Shown here: positions 53,031 to 61,720 of the stretch, in pieces
Layout of the letters: every line of letters starts with the position of its first letter
How positions within the stretch are numbered: the first letter of the stretch is position 1
Source: Gordonia westfalica
GTDB lineage: Bacteria > Actinomycetota > Actinomycetes > Mycobacteriales > Mycobacteriaceae
Assembly: GCF_900105725.1 (NCBI RefSeq)
Contig: NZ_FNLM01000036.1
Coordinates: forward strand, 682,001-746,000
Length of the DNA: 64,000 nucleotides
Direction: 5' to 3'
Notes under the pieces: generated by a model
The model's database searches: none
Seen by the model: only the letters and a program-made list of their open reading frames with translations
What the model was told of the DNA's origin: nothing
Program-made: the position numbers and the translations under genes

Positions 53031-53592
53031 GGCGGCACCGGAGAACCGGGCGGCCGCGTCCGGGTCCACTCATCTCACCGGCGTGCACGATGCCGCGGGT
53101 GTGGTCGACGTCTCCGCGCTGCGCACCACGTTCGGGAAGTTCCCCAGCGGGGTGACGGCGGTGTGTGCGATCGACGGTGCCGGGCAACCGACCGGCATGG
53201 CGGTCAGCGCTTTCGTGAACGTGTCCCTGGAACCACCCCTGGTCGGCGTGTTCGTCCAGACCTCCTCGACGACCTGGCCCAAGTTGCGGACGCGGCCGCG
53301 CATCGGACTGTCCGTCCTGAGCGCCGACCAGCACACCGCATGCCGGCAACTGGCGTCCCGCACCGGCAACCGGTTCGCGGATCTGAGCTGGGACACCGGC
53401 GTGGAGGGCGCGATCTTCCTGCACGGAGCCAGCGCGTGGTTCGACTGTGAGGTCGAGTCCGAGTCGGTCACCGGTGACCACACCTTGGCCCTGCTGCGCA
53501 TCATCGGCCACCGTGTGGCTGGACCCGAATCCCCACTGGTGTTCTACGAGAGCCGATTTCACGATCTCAGCGCGTCCGCGCGAGACAACTGA
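53020..53592 (+). CDS. flavin reductase (two-component monooxygenase partner)
   Basis: A 190-residue flavin-reductase-domain protein (DIM6/NTAB): FGKFPSGVTAVCAIDGAG, SAFVNVSLEPPLVGVFVQTS, TGVEGAIFLHGASAWFDCEV. It reduces FMN or FAD with NAD(P)H and passes it to a monooxygenase, here most likely the LLM enzyme at 47358. The ATG at 53020 overlaps prs by 11 bases, so the two are translationally coupled. Confidence 0.88.
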   Translation: MCSKAAPENRAAASGSTHLTGVHDAAGVVDVSALRTTFGKFPSGVTAVCAIDGAGQPTGMAVSAFVNVSLEPPLVGVFVQTSSTTWPKLRTRPRIGLSVLSADQHTACRQLASRTGNRFADLSWDTGVEGAIFLHGASAWFDCEVESESVTGDHTLALLRIIGHRVAGPESPLVFYESRFHDLSASARDN

Positions 53593-53606
53593 CCGAAAGG
53601 ACCCCC

Positions 53607-53936
53607 ATGATCGTCGAGATTCGCGAGTACGTAGCCGTTCCCGGCCGCCTGCCGGCGATCGTCGACCTGTTCTCCAACCACACTGCGCGGATGTTCGAGC
53701 GATACGGCGTCGAACTGATCAGCGCCGGGCACACCGTGATCGGAGAGAACTCGTTCGGGGAGTTGGTCTACAGCCTCCGATTCAACGACCTCGCCGAACT
53801 TGATCTCAAGTGGGGGCAGGTCACCTCCGATCCCGAGTGGCAGGACGCGTTCGCCGCTGCGGAGCAGGACGGTCCGTTGATCGGGACGATGCGACGCCGG
53901 GTCATCGATGACACCCCGTTCCAGGCCAGACGATGA
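53607..53936 (+). CDS. NIPSNAP family protein
   Basis: A 109-residue dimeric alpha+beta-barrel-like protein (MIVEIREYVAVPGRLPAIVD, MFERYGVELISAGHTVIGE). Bacterial NIPSNAPs accompany catabolic oxygenases; some are small isomerases or lyases, but the role here is unknown. GAAAGGA precedes the ATG. Its stop overlaps the next small gene (ATGA). Confidence 0.82.
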   Translation: MIVEIREYVAVPGRLPAIVDLFSNHTARMFERYGVELISAGHTVIGENSFGELVYSLRFNDLAELDLKWGQVTSDPEWQDAFAAAEQDGPLIGTMRRRVIDDTPFQARR

Positions 53937-54181
53937 TCGTCGAGATCAACGGCTGCCACGACGTCCAGCTGGTCTCCTCCGGGGACGGGGACGGGGACGG
54001 GGACGGGGCGGTGCAGATCGTCGCGCCCAAGACACTGCTGCCCTATCTTCCCGGGATAGTCGCGCTGAACGGTCTGGGGCGCGTCGCCGGCCACGTCGTC
54101 GAACTAGATGTCACCTGGACCGGATGGCCCGCAGGTGTCCCCACCCCGCCGACCGCGGTGATCACCACACGCTGCGACTGA
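53933..54181 (+). CDS. small hypothetical protein with a Gly-Asp hexanucleotide repeat
   Basis: An 82-residue frame starting in ATGA overlap with the NIPSNAP stop, so probably translated. Its start MIVEINGCHDVQ echoes the NIPSNAP start. Residues about 17-25 alternate Gly and Asp, encoded by four tandem GGGGAC units (53981-54004). The C-terminus VVELDVTWTGWPAGVP ends in TTRCD. I recognise no family. Confidence 0.5.
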   Translation: MIVEINGCHDVQLVSSGDGDGDGDGAVQIVAPKTLLPYLPGIVALNGLGRVAGHVVELDVTWTGWPAGVPTPPTAVITTRCD

Positions 54182-54240
54182 GCACCCTCGCCGCTCGACG
54201 AATCGACTATGGGTGGCACCGTCACCCGAAAGGACCTCTG

Positions 54241-55695
54241 ATGACCGACCCCGCGCTGCTGAGCGCCGTCCCCACCGGAATCTGGATAGGCGGCGCAGCC
54301 CGCGAGGCATCGAACGGCGGGCGGTTCGACGTCGTGAACCCGGCCACGGGCGACGTCCTGGCCACGGTCGCCGATGCGACCGTCGCCGACGCGACCGTCG
54401 CGCTCACCGCAGCCGTCGCGGTCCAGCCCTCCTGGGCGGTCACGCCACCGCGTGAGCGCGCCGAGATACTGCGCCGGGCGTGGGAGATCATCCGGGAACG
54501 GGCGGACGACTTCGCCGACCTCATCACCCTGGAGATGGGCAAGCCGTTGGCCGAGAGCCATGGCGAAGTCGCCTACGGCGGCGAGTTCCTGCGGTGGTTC
54601 GCCGAGGAGGCCGTCCGGATCGGCGGCCGGCTAACGGCCGCGCCGTCGGGGAACGGCCGCATCCTCGTCACCCGAGAACCCGTCGGACCGACGCTGGCGG
54701 TCACACCGTGGAACTTCCCGCTAGCCATGGGAACCCGCAAGATCGGTCCGGCCCTCGCCGCCGGTTGCACGATCATCGTGAAACCGGCGGAAGACACGCC
54801 TCTGACCATGTTGCTGCTCGCCCAGGTCTTCGCCGACGCCGGGCTCCCGGACGGGGTTCTGTCGGTGGTCCCGACCCGATCGGCGCCCGCGGTCGTCGGT
54901 GCGCTCATGACGGACCGGCGCCTCCGGAAGGTGTCCTTCACCGGATCGACCGCAGTGGGCAAGAAGCTCATCGCACAGTCTGCCGAGCAGGTGTTGCGGA
55001 CCTCAATGGAGCTCGGCGGCAACGCGCCGTTCATCGTCTTCGACGACGCCGACATCGGAGCCGCGGTCGAAGGTGCGGTCGCCGCGAAGATGCGCAACGG
55101 AGGACAGGCGTGTACGGCCGCGAACAGGATCCTGGTCGACAATCGAATCCGGGACGAGTTCACCACAGCGCTGTGCGCCCGGATCGATGCGATCACCGTG
55201 GGCCCTGGCCACGACGACGGGGTCTCGCTCGGCCCTCTGATCAACGCGAGGCAGCGCGACGCAGTCTCGACCCTCGTCGACGAAGCGGTCGCAGCGGGAG
55301 CCCGTGTCTACACCGGGGGAGCAGCTGTCGACAGGCCGGGCTTCTTCTACCAGCCGACCCTCCTCGACGAGGTCCCTGCCGGATCGTCCATCTTGGACGA
55401 GGAGATCTTCGGCCCGGTGGCGGTGATCACCGGGTTCGACACCGAGACCGAGGCAATCGAGGCGGCGAACGGAACCGACCACGGCTTGGCCGCCTACTTC
55501 TACACCCGAGATCTCGACCGGGCCAGCCGAGTAGCTGCCGCCATCGAAGCCGGCATGGTGGGCGTGAACCGCGGGATGATCTCCGACCCAGCAGCTCCCT
55601 TCGGTGGCGTCAAACACTCGGGTCTGGGGAGCGAGGGCGGGAGCGAGGGCATCGACGAGTACCTCAACATCAAGTACATCGCGCTCACCTCGTGA
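54241..55695 (+). CDS. aldehyde dehydrogenase 2 of the island (SSADH/GabD-like)
   Basis: A 484-residue enzyme. TPWNFPLAMGTRKIGPALAA, MELGGNAPFIV (catalytic Glu) and RNGGQACTAANR (catalytic Cys) follow the succinate-semialdehyde dehydrogenase pattern, as does the ending PFGGVKHSGLGSEGG. It would oxidise a C4 or C5 semialdehyde to the diacid for central metabolism. AAAGGA precedes the ATG at 54241. The early ATVADATVADATV stretch is a local in-frame repeat. Confidence 0.88.
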   Translation: MTDPALLSAVPTGIWIGGAAREASNGGRFDVVNPATGDVLATVADATVADATVALTAAVAVQPSWAVTPPRERAEILRRAWEIIRERADDFADLITLEMGKPLAESHGEVAYGGEFLRWFAEEAVRIGGRLTAAPSGNGRILVTREPVGPTLAVTPWNFPLAMGTRKIGPALAAGCTIIVKPAEDTPLTMLLLAQVFADAGLPDGVLSVVPTRSAPAVVGALMTDRRLRKVSFTGSTAVGKKLIAQSAEQVLRTSMELGGNAPFIVFDDADIGAAVEGAVAAKMRNGGQACTAANRILVDNRIRDEFTTALCARIDAITVGPGHDDGVSLGPLINARQRDAVSTLVDEAVAAGARVYTGGAAVDRPGFFYQPTLLDEVPAGSSILDEEIFGPVAVITGFDTETEAIEAANGTDHGLAAYFYTRDLDRASRVAAAIEAGMVGVNRGMISDPAAPFGGVKHSGLGSEGGSEGIDEYLNIKYIALTS

Positions 55696-55735
55696 TGCGG
55701 TCGAGACACGCTCAGATGGCCACGGAGGGGATAAA

Positions 55736-56683
55736 ATGATGTCCGACAGCGATTCCCGGGCCTTTTTCCTCGACTGCGACCCCGGTATCGACGATGCACT
55801 GGCCCTGGCGTACCTACTCGCGAGGCGTACTCCCATCGTCGGCGTGGGAAGCGTGGCGGGCAACGTTGACGCACGGCGGGGCGCCGCGAACGCTCGCCGG
55901 CTGCTGCGGTTGTTCGGCAGGCTCGACATCCCGGTATCTGTCGGACTTGAGGCGCCGGGCGACGACCACGCCGACGACGCCAACTCGTCATTTCACGGCC
56001 GCAACGGACTAGGGGGAGTGTCCCTACCCTCGGGTCCGGATGACGTCGGGGAGTCAACGACTCCCGACACGCTTCGTCGGCTGGCTCGCACCTACGGCGA
56101 CCGACTGCACATCATCGCGACCGGACCACTCACCAACCTCGCGCACGTCCTGGCGAAAGAGCCCGACTTTGGACGCCGCGTGGGCGGCATGACCGTGATG
56201 GGCGGTGCGTTCTCCGTCCCCGGCAACGTGACCCCGTGGGCGGAGGCGAACATCGCGTCTGATCCCGCGGCGGCTGCGCACGTCGTCCAGTCGGACTGGA
56301 GTCGGCTCACGTTCGTGCCGATCGATCTGACATACACCCATCTGCTCAATCGGGAAGACCAGGCGGCCGTACGCGATCTCGACCGTCCGGAACTCGAAAC
56401 CCTCTGTCGCATCGTCGACTTCTACTACGACGCCTACCAGGAGCGATTTCGCGGACAGCACATCCCACTCCACGACCCATTGGCCGCGGCTATCGCAGTC
56501 GAAGATGCACGTGTTGTTGCCGCCACAAGAGGAGAAGTGACCGTTCGCGTCGAGCACGGCGAACGCCGAGGGCAGACGACTGCGTCGCCCGACGCGGACG
56601 GGCGAGTCACAATCGTTTCAGCGGTGGACAGGCCGTGCGCGCAGATCCTAGTGGATACCTTCACAAGCTCCCGGCAACGTTGA
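55736..56683 (+). CDS. nucleoside hydrolase (inosine/uridine-preferring type)
   Basis: A 315-residue N-ribohydrolase. The calcium/ribose motif is FLDCDPGIDDALALAYLL at the N-terminus, with IIATGPLTNLAHVL and VMGGAFSVPGNVTPWAEANI, and the late HDPLAAAIAV. It releases ribose from nucleosides. It is the last gene of the island's plus-strand operon; the ribose would feed the ribokinase at 51016. AGGGG lies seven bases before the ATG at 55736. Confidence 0.92.
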   Translation: MMSDSDSRAFFLDCDPGIDDALALAYLLARRTPIVGVGSVAGNVDARRGAANARRLLRLFGRLDIPVSVGLEAPGDDHADDANSSFHGRNGLGGVSLPSGPDDVGESTTPDTLRRLARTYGDRLHIIATGPLTNLAHVLAKEPDFGRRVGGMTVMGGAFSVPGNVTPWAEANIASDPAAAAHVVQSDWSRLTFVPIDLTYTHLLNREDQAAVRDLDRPELETLCRIVDFYYDAYQERFRGQHIPLHDPLAAAIAVEDARVVAATRGEVTVRVEHGERRGQTTASPDADGRVTIVSAVDRPCAQILVDTFTSSRQR

Positions 56684-56798
56684 GGGAGGTTAATTGGGTT
56701 CGACACGCGATAGCGTGACCCAGCCGCTTGGCCGCCCCCTGTCGGATGATGCCGGTGCCGCTACCTTCTTCAGAAGACCTAAGCCCTGTGACACATTG
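56684..56798. other. island right border before IS3 copy C2
   Basis: 115 bases with no gene. Part of it (CACGC then GCGTG around 56707-56718) can form a short hairpin that may end the operon. No direct repeat flanks the IS3 copy: ATTG precedes it and CACC follows it. Confidence 0.5.
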
Positions 56799-56850
56799 TG
56801 AACCGCCCCGGGTTTGTCGGAGGCTCTCGAACCTGTGAAGGATGGAGAGT

Positions 56851-57168
56851 ATGGCAGCACCACGGAAGTACAGCGTTGAGCTGAAGGAGCGGGCGACGCG
56901 GATGGCGGTGGAAGCTCGCAAGGACCCGGCCACGCGGCCGGGGGCGCTCAAACGGATCGGCGATCAACTCGGTGTGCACCCGGAGGCGCTGCGCACCTGG
57001 GTCAAGCAGGCCGAGATCGATGGCGGCGTTCGACCGGGTACCACGACCAGCGAGGCTGAACGGATCGCGCAGCTAGAGCGCGAGAACCGTGAGCTGCGGC
57101 GGGCGAACGCGATCTTGAAGCAGGCCTCGGCTTTCTTTGCGGCGGAGATCGACCGCCCACAGCGCTGA
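56851..57168 (+). CDS. IS3-family OrfA (copy C2)
   Basis: 105 residues, the same protein as in copy C1, with helix-turn-helix and leucine-zipper-like helix. ATG at 56851 follows GGAGAG. Confidence 0.88.
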   Translation: MAAPRKYSVELKERATRMAVEARKDPATRPGALKRIGDQLGVHPEALRTWVKQAEIDGGVRPGTTTSEAERIAQLERENRELRRANAILKQASAFFAAEIDRPQR

Positions 57169-57192
57169 TCGTGGAGTTCGTCGCCACTCATC

Positions 57193-58101
57193 GTGGCGAA
57201 CACGCCAGTCGATCCGATCTGCGCGGCCTTGCGCGATACGGCCGCCCAGATCGCTCCGTCCACGGTGCGAGCCCATCTGAGTTCTCGACGAGTCGAGGCG
57301 CCACGGGTGGTCGGTGACCGCGAGTTACTCGGCGAGATCCGCACCGTGCATGCCGACAATCTCGGCGTCTACGGCGCCCGCAAAGTTCATGCCGAACTAC
57401 GCAGGAAGGGTATCGGCGTGGCCCGATGCACCGTCGAACGATTGATGAAAGCTGATGGGCTGCAGGGGATAACGAGGCTGAAGACACGGAAGACCACGCA
57501 CAGCGAGGGGGCCGAAACTCCGCAGCCGGCAGATCGTGTCGAGCGGCAGTTCACCGCGGCGGCACCCAACGCGCTGTGGGTGGCCGACCTGACCTACATC
57601 CGCACCCACTCGGGGTGGGTGTATGCCGCGTTCATCCTTGATGTCTTCTCGAGGATGGTCGTGGGCTGGCAGGTCTCGACCACCATGCACACCGACCTCG
57701 CACTCGACGCCCTGGACATGGGGTTGTGGGCTCGCTCGCGTGCCGGCCAGGACGTGGCCGGGCTGATTCACCACTCCGACCGCGGAGTGCAGTATCGAGC
57801 GATCCGTTACACCGAACGCCTCGCCGAAGCCGACGCGGTGACTTCTGTTGGCTCTAAGGGCGATTCGTACGACAATGCGATGGCCGAGGCGTTCAACTCG
57901 CTGTTCAAGGCCGAATGCATCCGCAACCCAATCATGCGCCCTCGAGGTGGTTGGGGTGGTGTCGGTGAGGTCGAGATCGCCGTCGCCGAGTACATCGATT
58001 GGTTCAATCACCGCCGCCTGCACGGCGAGATCGGACACATCCCACCCGTCGAGTACGAGACCGACCTACTGGTCGACCCACACAGTCACCAGCTACCGTG
58101 A
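57193..58101 (+). CDS. IS3-family transposase OrfB (copy C2)
   Basis: A 302-residue DDE transposase with all acids (LWVADLTYIRTHSG, HHSDRGVQYRA, NAMAEAFNSLFKAE) and an intact ending HLPP-like IGHIPPVEYETDLL. It starts at GTG 57193, in the OrfA frame after its stop. The -1 frame used by most IS3 elements is lost near 57206, as in C1. Activity is therefore doubtful unless re-initiation works. Confidence 0.82.
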   Translation: MANTPVDPICAALRDTAAQIAPSTVRAHLSSRRVEAPRVVGDRELLGEIRTVHADNLGVYGARKVHAELRRKGIGVARCTVERLMKADGLQGITRLKTRKTTHSEGAETPQPADRVERQFTAAAPNALWVADLTYIRTHSGWVYAAFILDVFSRMVVGWQVSTTMHTDLALDALDMGLWARSRAGQDVAGLIHHSDRGVQYRAIRYTERLAEADAVTSVGSKGDSYDNAMAEAFNSLFKAECIRNPIMRPRGGWGGVGEVEIAVAEYIDWFNHRRLHGEIGHIPPVEYETDLLVDPHSHQLP

Positions 58102-58166
58102 AAACCCCGGTCCCGGCAACCACTGGAACCAACTAACCGAGCCTCCAGCAAACCCGGGGCGATTCA

Positions 58167-58449
58167 CACCGCGAACCATCGCGTCGGGCAAAGGTCACGT
58201 CGTATTGGCCCGTCATATCCGCAACACCCGACTCAACGATGCTGCCATGGCGATGGCGCAAAGCGCGTGACCGGCAGTCCCGGCGCCCGCGCCTACTACG
58301 ACAACCTCAGAGCCCAGAAGAAGACCCACACCCAAGCCCAACGCGCGTTGGCCAACCGGCTCATCGGCATCCTTCACGGCTGCCTCACCCACCGCACTCT
58401 CTACGACGAACACACCGCCTGGGGCCACCGCATCAACCTCGCCGCTTGA
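58167..58449 (+). pseudogene. 3' part of the split IS110-family transposase
   Basis: RTIASGKGHVVLARHIRNTR then LNDAAM is the transposase_20 region of IS110 proteins. After a one-base shift near 58268 the frame continues TGSPGARAYYDNLRAQKKTH to HTAWGHRINLAA and a stop. This completes the element whose 5' part is at 40456-40947. The two parts have decayed by frameshifts. Confidence 0.85.
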
Positions 58450-58475
58450 CACCTTGCACCCTTGGGATGTCTTCG

Positions 58476-58565
58476 AGGCTCGTCGCTATCGCTCCTCGCA
58501 CCTCAGGCGGCGGAGGCGTCAGGCTCGTCGCTATCGCTCCTCGCACCTCAGGCGGCGGAGGGCGT
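58476..58565. repeat. REP-like array E
   Basis: Two 45-bp units starting AGGCTCGTCGCTATCGCTCC at 58476 and 58521, each ending CACCTCAGGCGGCGGAG. They lie between the split IS110 remnant and the SDR gene, in inverted orientation relative to unit D on the other side of the island. Confidence 0.82.
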
Positions 58566-59554
58566 CAGGGGCGGCGCGCGGCCCGACGCTCCACCCAGAA
58601 CCTCGCGCCTTCGGCGATGGCCTCGGTCACCGGGCGCGGCGTCCAGCCCAGGTCGCGTTCGGCCTTGCCGTGGTCCATCTCGGACATGAAGAACATGAGC
58701 TTCACCGACGGCACGGTCAGCTGGACGGGCTCGCGGGTGATCGTCGCGCGTGCTGAGCCGACCGCACCGACGGCATACAGCGCCGCGCGGTCGAGGGCGA
58801 GCCGCGGTGGTTGCCGTCCGGCCTCGCGGGCTGCTATCTCGGTGATCTCGCTCATGTCGATGGACCGGTCGGACACGATGTAGCGCTCGCCGGCCCGGCC
58901 GCGTTCCCCGGCCAGTATCAGGGCGCGGGCCGCGTCGTCGATGCCGACCGACTCGGCGCACCAGCCGCGGATGGTGAACGGCAACTTACCCAGCGCAGCA
59001 CCGGCGACGAAGGATCCATGCGGCGTCGGCTGCCAGTCACCGGGACCGTAGGTGTTGGCGACGCACATCGAGACGCCCGGCACCGAACCCTCGCGGGCAC
59101 GAGCCAGAAGGAGGTCCTCCGCCGCGACGCGACTCTTCACATAGTCGGGCGCGCCCGACCAGTTGAACGCGTCGTCCTCGGTGGCGCGACGATCCTTCAC
59201 CCGTCCGATGGTGGCGGCAGTGCTGGTGAACACGAACTTGCGCAACGGCTGACCGGCGGCGACGTCGAGCACCGCCCGCAATCCCTCGACGTTGGTGCGG
59301 TACAGCGGCGCCGGATCCCGCAGCCAGGCACGGGTGTCGACGGCGCAGTGGAACACGACGTCGCAGCCCTCCATCGCCGTACAGACCGAGCCGGCGTCGA
59401 AGAGATCGCCGATGGCATGGTCGAAGTCGAGGCCGGCCAGAGTGCGGAGGTCGCTGGTCGCACGGGTGAGGACGCGGACGTGCTCCCCGTTCTCGACGAG
59501 TTGGCGAACCAGTCGGGACCCAAGGAACCCGTTGCCGCCGATGACGAGCTTCAA
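58565..59554 (-). CDS. extended SDR / NAD-dependent epimerase (3-beta-HSD-like)
   Basis: A 329-residue extended SDR. The Rossmann motif GGNGFLGSRLVRQL is at the N-terminus, TSTAATIG carries the Ser/Thr and the active site is YVKSRVAAE (YxxxR in place of YxxxK). ANTYGPGDWQPTPHG follows. The TTG start at 59554 overlaps the phosphotransferase stop (TTGA) and follows GGGGGAC. It may oxidise a hydroxysteroid or a sugar-like alcohol; in this context a 3-beta-hydroxysteroid dehydrogenase role is possible. Confidence 0.8.
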   Translation of the reverse strand: MKLVIGGNGFLGSRLVRQLVENGEHVRVLTRATSDLRTLAGLDFDHAIGDLFDAGSVCTAMEGCDVVFHCAVDTRAWLRDPAPLYRTNVEGLRAVLDVAAGQPLRKFVFTSTAATIGRVKDRRATEDDAFNWSGAPDYVKSRVAAEDLLLARAREGSVPGVSMCVANTYGPGDWQPTPHGSFVAGAALGKLPFTIRGWCAESVGIDDAARALILAGERGRAGERYIVSDRSIDMSEITEIAAREAGRQPPRLALDRAALYAVGAVGSARATITREPVQLTVPSVKLMFFMSEMDHGKAERDLGWTPRPVTEAIAEGARFWVERRAARRP

Positions 59555-60606
59555 CGTCCCCCCAGCCCGCCCGGCACGAGGTCGTCGATCGCGGCCGCGC
59601 TGCGGGACAGCATCGCGTCGAACATGGCGGTGCCGCGCTCGGTCGGTTGTGCGGCGGCCGAACCGAAGACGATGATCAGCGGCGCCTGGATGAGGTTGGC
59701 GACGTAGTCGGTCCAGCATTCGTCGAGCGTGTAGCCGGTGACTCCCTCGGTGACCAGCGCACGGTGATAGGACGCGACGATGCCGCGCTCGTGCTTCCGC
59801 CGGTCCTCGGTGGTCAGGCTGGTGCTGAGCAGAAAAGCGATGTCGCGCAGGGGGTTGCCGGTGGTGATCGTCTGCCAGTCGATCACCGTCACGTCACCCG
59901 CGGGCCCGAACAGCACATTGTCCACGCGCAGATCGCCGTGGATCAGCGCGGCGTTGCGCAACGGGGCGACGAGCCAGTCACCGGCCTCCCGCACCAGCCA
60001 GTCGATCGCCGCGGAACTCGCCGTATCGGGGGAGAAACGGTCGCGATAGACGTCGGCCATCGGCGCGAGAATCGACTCCATCATCTCGCGTTCCGGGACC
60101 CCGGGCAGCGGCATCTCCTCGAGCAGAGCGGCGTCGTTCCACCGTGGTGCGTGCAGACCGGCGGCGGCCACCGCGACCGACTCCGCTTGCGCCGGAGTGC
60201 ATCCGGTGATCTGATCGCCCTGCACCGCCTCGCCCATGTCCTCGAGGAGCAGGACGAACTCGGTGCCGGCATCGGAGATGGTCGCGGCGAAGCATCGTGG
60301 CATCGGGACGGTGAAGCCGGCGGCCAGGTCGCGGTAGAAGCGCACCTCGTTGCGGAACACGCCGGAGCCGAACTCCCGTTGCTCGGGGCCGCCGGTGGCC
60401 AGCTTCGCGACCATGGTGGCCGGCAGGTCCGTCGGCGACCCGTGGTCGAGTGTCAGCCGGTACGACCCCGCCATCTGTCCCGTTCCCACGGCTTCCGCGG
60501 CGACCGACACGATCGACGTGTCGTGACCGTTCTCCCCGAGGAAGGCGGTCAGCCAGGCGGGCGTGAGTTGGTCCACGCTCGTGGGTATCTCGATGGTCTC
60601 TGTCAT
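59551..60606 (-). CDS. aminoglycoside-phosphotransferase-family kinase-like protein
   Basis: A 351-residue APH-fold protein. The catalytic loop is LIHGDLRVDNVLFGP and the metal motif VIDWQTITTGNP; VAKLATGGPEQRE supplies the nucleotide-site lysine. Many such proteins in steroid and lipid clusters of mycobacteria act on unknown small molecules. ATG at 60606 is chosen over an upstream frame without a ribosome site. It lies 13 bases after the LLM gene. Confidence 0.83.
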   Translation of the reverse strand: MTETIEIPTSVDQLTPAWLTAFLGENGHDTSIVSVAAEAVGTGQMAGSYRLTLDHGSPTDLPATMVAKLATGGPEQREFGSGVFRNEVRFYRDLAAGFTVPMPRCFAATISDAGTEFVLLLEDMGEAVQGDQITGCTPAQAESVAVAAAGLHAPRWNDAALLEEMPLPGVPEREMMESILAPMADVYRDRFSPDTASSAAIDWLVREAGDWLVAPLRNAALIHGDLRVDNVLFGPAGDVTVIDWQTITTGNPLRDIAFLLSTSLTTEDRRKHERGIVASYHRALVTEGVTGYTLDECWTDYVANLIQAPLIIVFGSAAAQPTERGTAMFDAMLSRSAAAIDDLVPGGLGGR

Positions 60607-60619
60607 GTGGACCTCACCG

Positions 60620-61702
60620 TCACGAGGGCATCCTTCCGGGATTGACCGGCAGCCCGGCCGCGCGGTCGGGGCGTATGTCGCGATACGCCTCGACAACCGG
60701 AGCGAGCTCGGTGGGCGTCGCTCCGTGCAGGATCACCGAGTCGACGCCCAGATCGAACTGCTCGGCGACGGTCTTCGCGCAGTCGGACGGTGAACCGGTG
60801 GCGGAGTCGGCGACCCAGGCCTCCGGGATGGTGTCGGCCAGCTCGCCGAGTTCGTCAGCGGTGGCGGTGGCGTCGATCGGGCCGCGGGCCCCGGTGAACG
60901 CCGCGGTGGCGCGGACTCGTTCGAGATCGGTGGGGTCCCACTGGTTGGCGCCCATGAGCTGATCCGGATAGCCCTGCAGGTAGGTCGCGAGGCGGCCGTA
61001 CAGCCTGCGCAGCCGGTCGGTGGGGTCCAGGTCGTCGGAGAGGGTGGCCACGACCGACCAGATCCGGATCGACGCGGGGTCGCGGCCCGCGCGCTCGGCC
61101 GCACTGCGCACGTGAGCGACCGCCCGCCGGGTGGCGTCGGCGCTGAAGTACGTGTGCAGGACGACCCCGTCGGCGATCTCACCGGCCAGTTCGAGCGTTC
61201 TGCGGCTCATCGTCACGAGCAGGATCGGTGGTGGGGGATCGAGCGTCACCCCGAGATTGAGCAACGGATAGGAACCGGCGGGCCCGTCGTGCCCGATGAC
61301 CATCTCACCCGCCCACAGCTTGCGGAGGAGGCCGGTGATGTCACGCAGGGCCGCGCCGGTGACGAGCGGGACGCCGAGGATCTGCCACTGAGGGGTGATC
61401 CCACGACCGAGTCCCAGAGCGAAACGGCCGCCGGAGACCTCGGCGAGGGTCGCCCCCATGGTCGCGGTGACGATGGGGTGCCGCGTGTTGTGGTTGGTTG
61501 CGGCCGTGGCGATCCCGAGGTTCTCCGTCGCACCGGCGAGAGCGCCGCACAGTGCGGCGGCGTCCTTGACGTTGAAGCGTTCCGAGACGAACGCCGTCCC
61601 GAGTCCGCTCTCGTCGGCGAACCGGGCCTCGGCGGCGAGTTCGCGTGGGGTGACCGGGTGCCGGGACAGCGCGTAGTAACCGAGTTCGGTGAGTTGATCC
61701 AT
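60620..61702 (-). CDS. LLM-class F420-dependent oxidoreductase
   Basis: A 360-residue luciferase-like oxidoreductase (ELGYYALSRHPVTPRELAAE, GIATAATNHNTRHPIVTA, GRFALGLGRGITPQWQILG). The NTRHP signature is typical of one F420-using subfamily. It follows the FadD17-like gene by 18 bases and shares its promoter region, hence probably the KstR-like site. Confidence 0.86.
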   Translation of the reverse strand: MDQLTELGYYALSRHPVTPRELAAEARFADESGLGTAFVSERFNVKDAAALCGALAGATENLGIATAATNHNTRHPIVTATMGATLAEVSGGRFALGLGRGITPQWQILGVPLVTGAALRDITGLLRKLWAGEMVIGHDGPAGSYPLLNLGVTLDPPPPILLVTMSRRTLELAGEIADGVVLHTYFSADATRRAVAHVRSAAERAGRDPASIRIWSVVATLSDDLDPTDRLRRLYGRLATYLQGYPDQLMGANQWDPTDLERVRATAAFTGARGPIDATATADELGELADTIPEAWVADSATGSPSDCAKTVAEQFDLGVDSVILHGATPTELAPVVEAYRDIRPDRAAGLPVNPGRMPS

Positions 61703-61720
61703 GGTCTCGTGCGTTCTCGC

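Larger units (their letters stand above)
56799..58166 (+). mobile_element. IS3-family element C2 (IS6110-like), complete, 1368 bp
   Basis: Left end TGAACCGCCCCGGGTTTGTC; right end is the inverse of TGAATCGCCCCGGGTTTGCT. OrfA and OrfB are on the plus strand. There is no target duplication: the left flank is island DNA and the right flank is the 3' part of the IS110 transposase whose 5' part precedes copy C1. C1 and C2 thus bracket the island in direct orientation. Confidence 0.92.

Noticed and set aside
40948..58166. Classical composite transposon with target duplication around IS3 copies C1 and C2
   Set aside because: No direct repeat is found at the outer borders (GAGG before C1, CACC after C2) and part of the IS110 target gene is missing, so recombination or deletion was involved.
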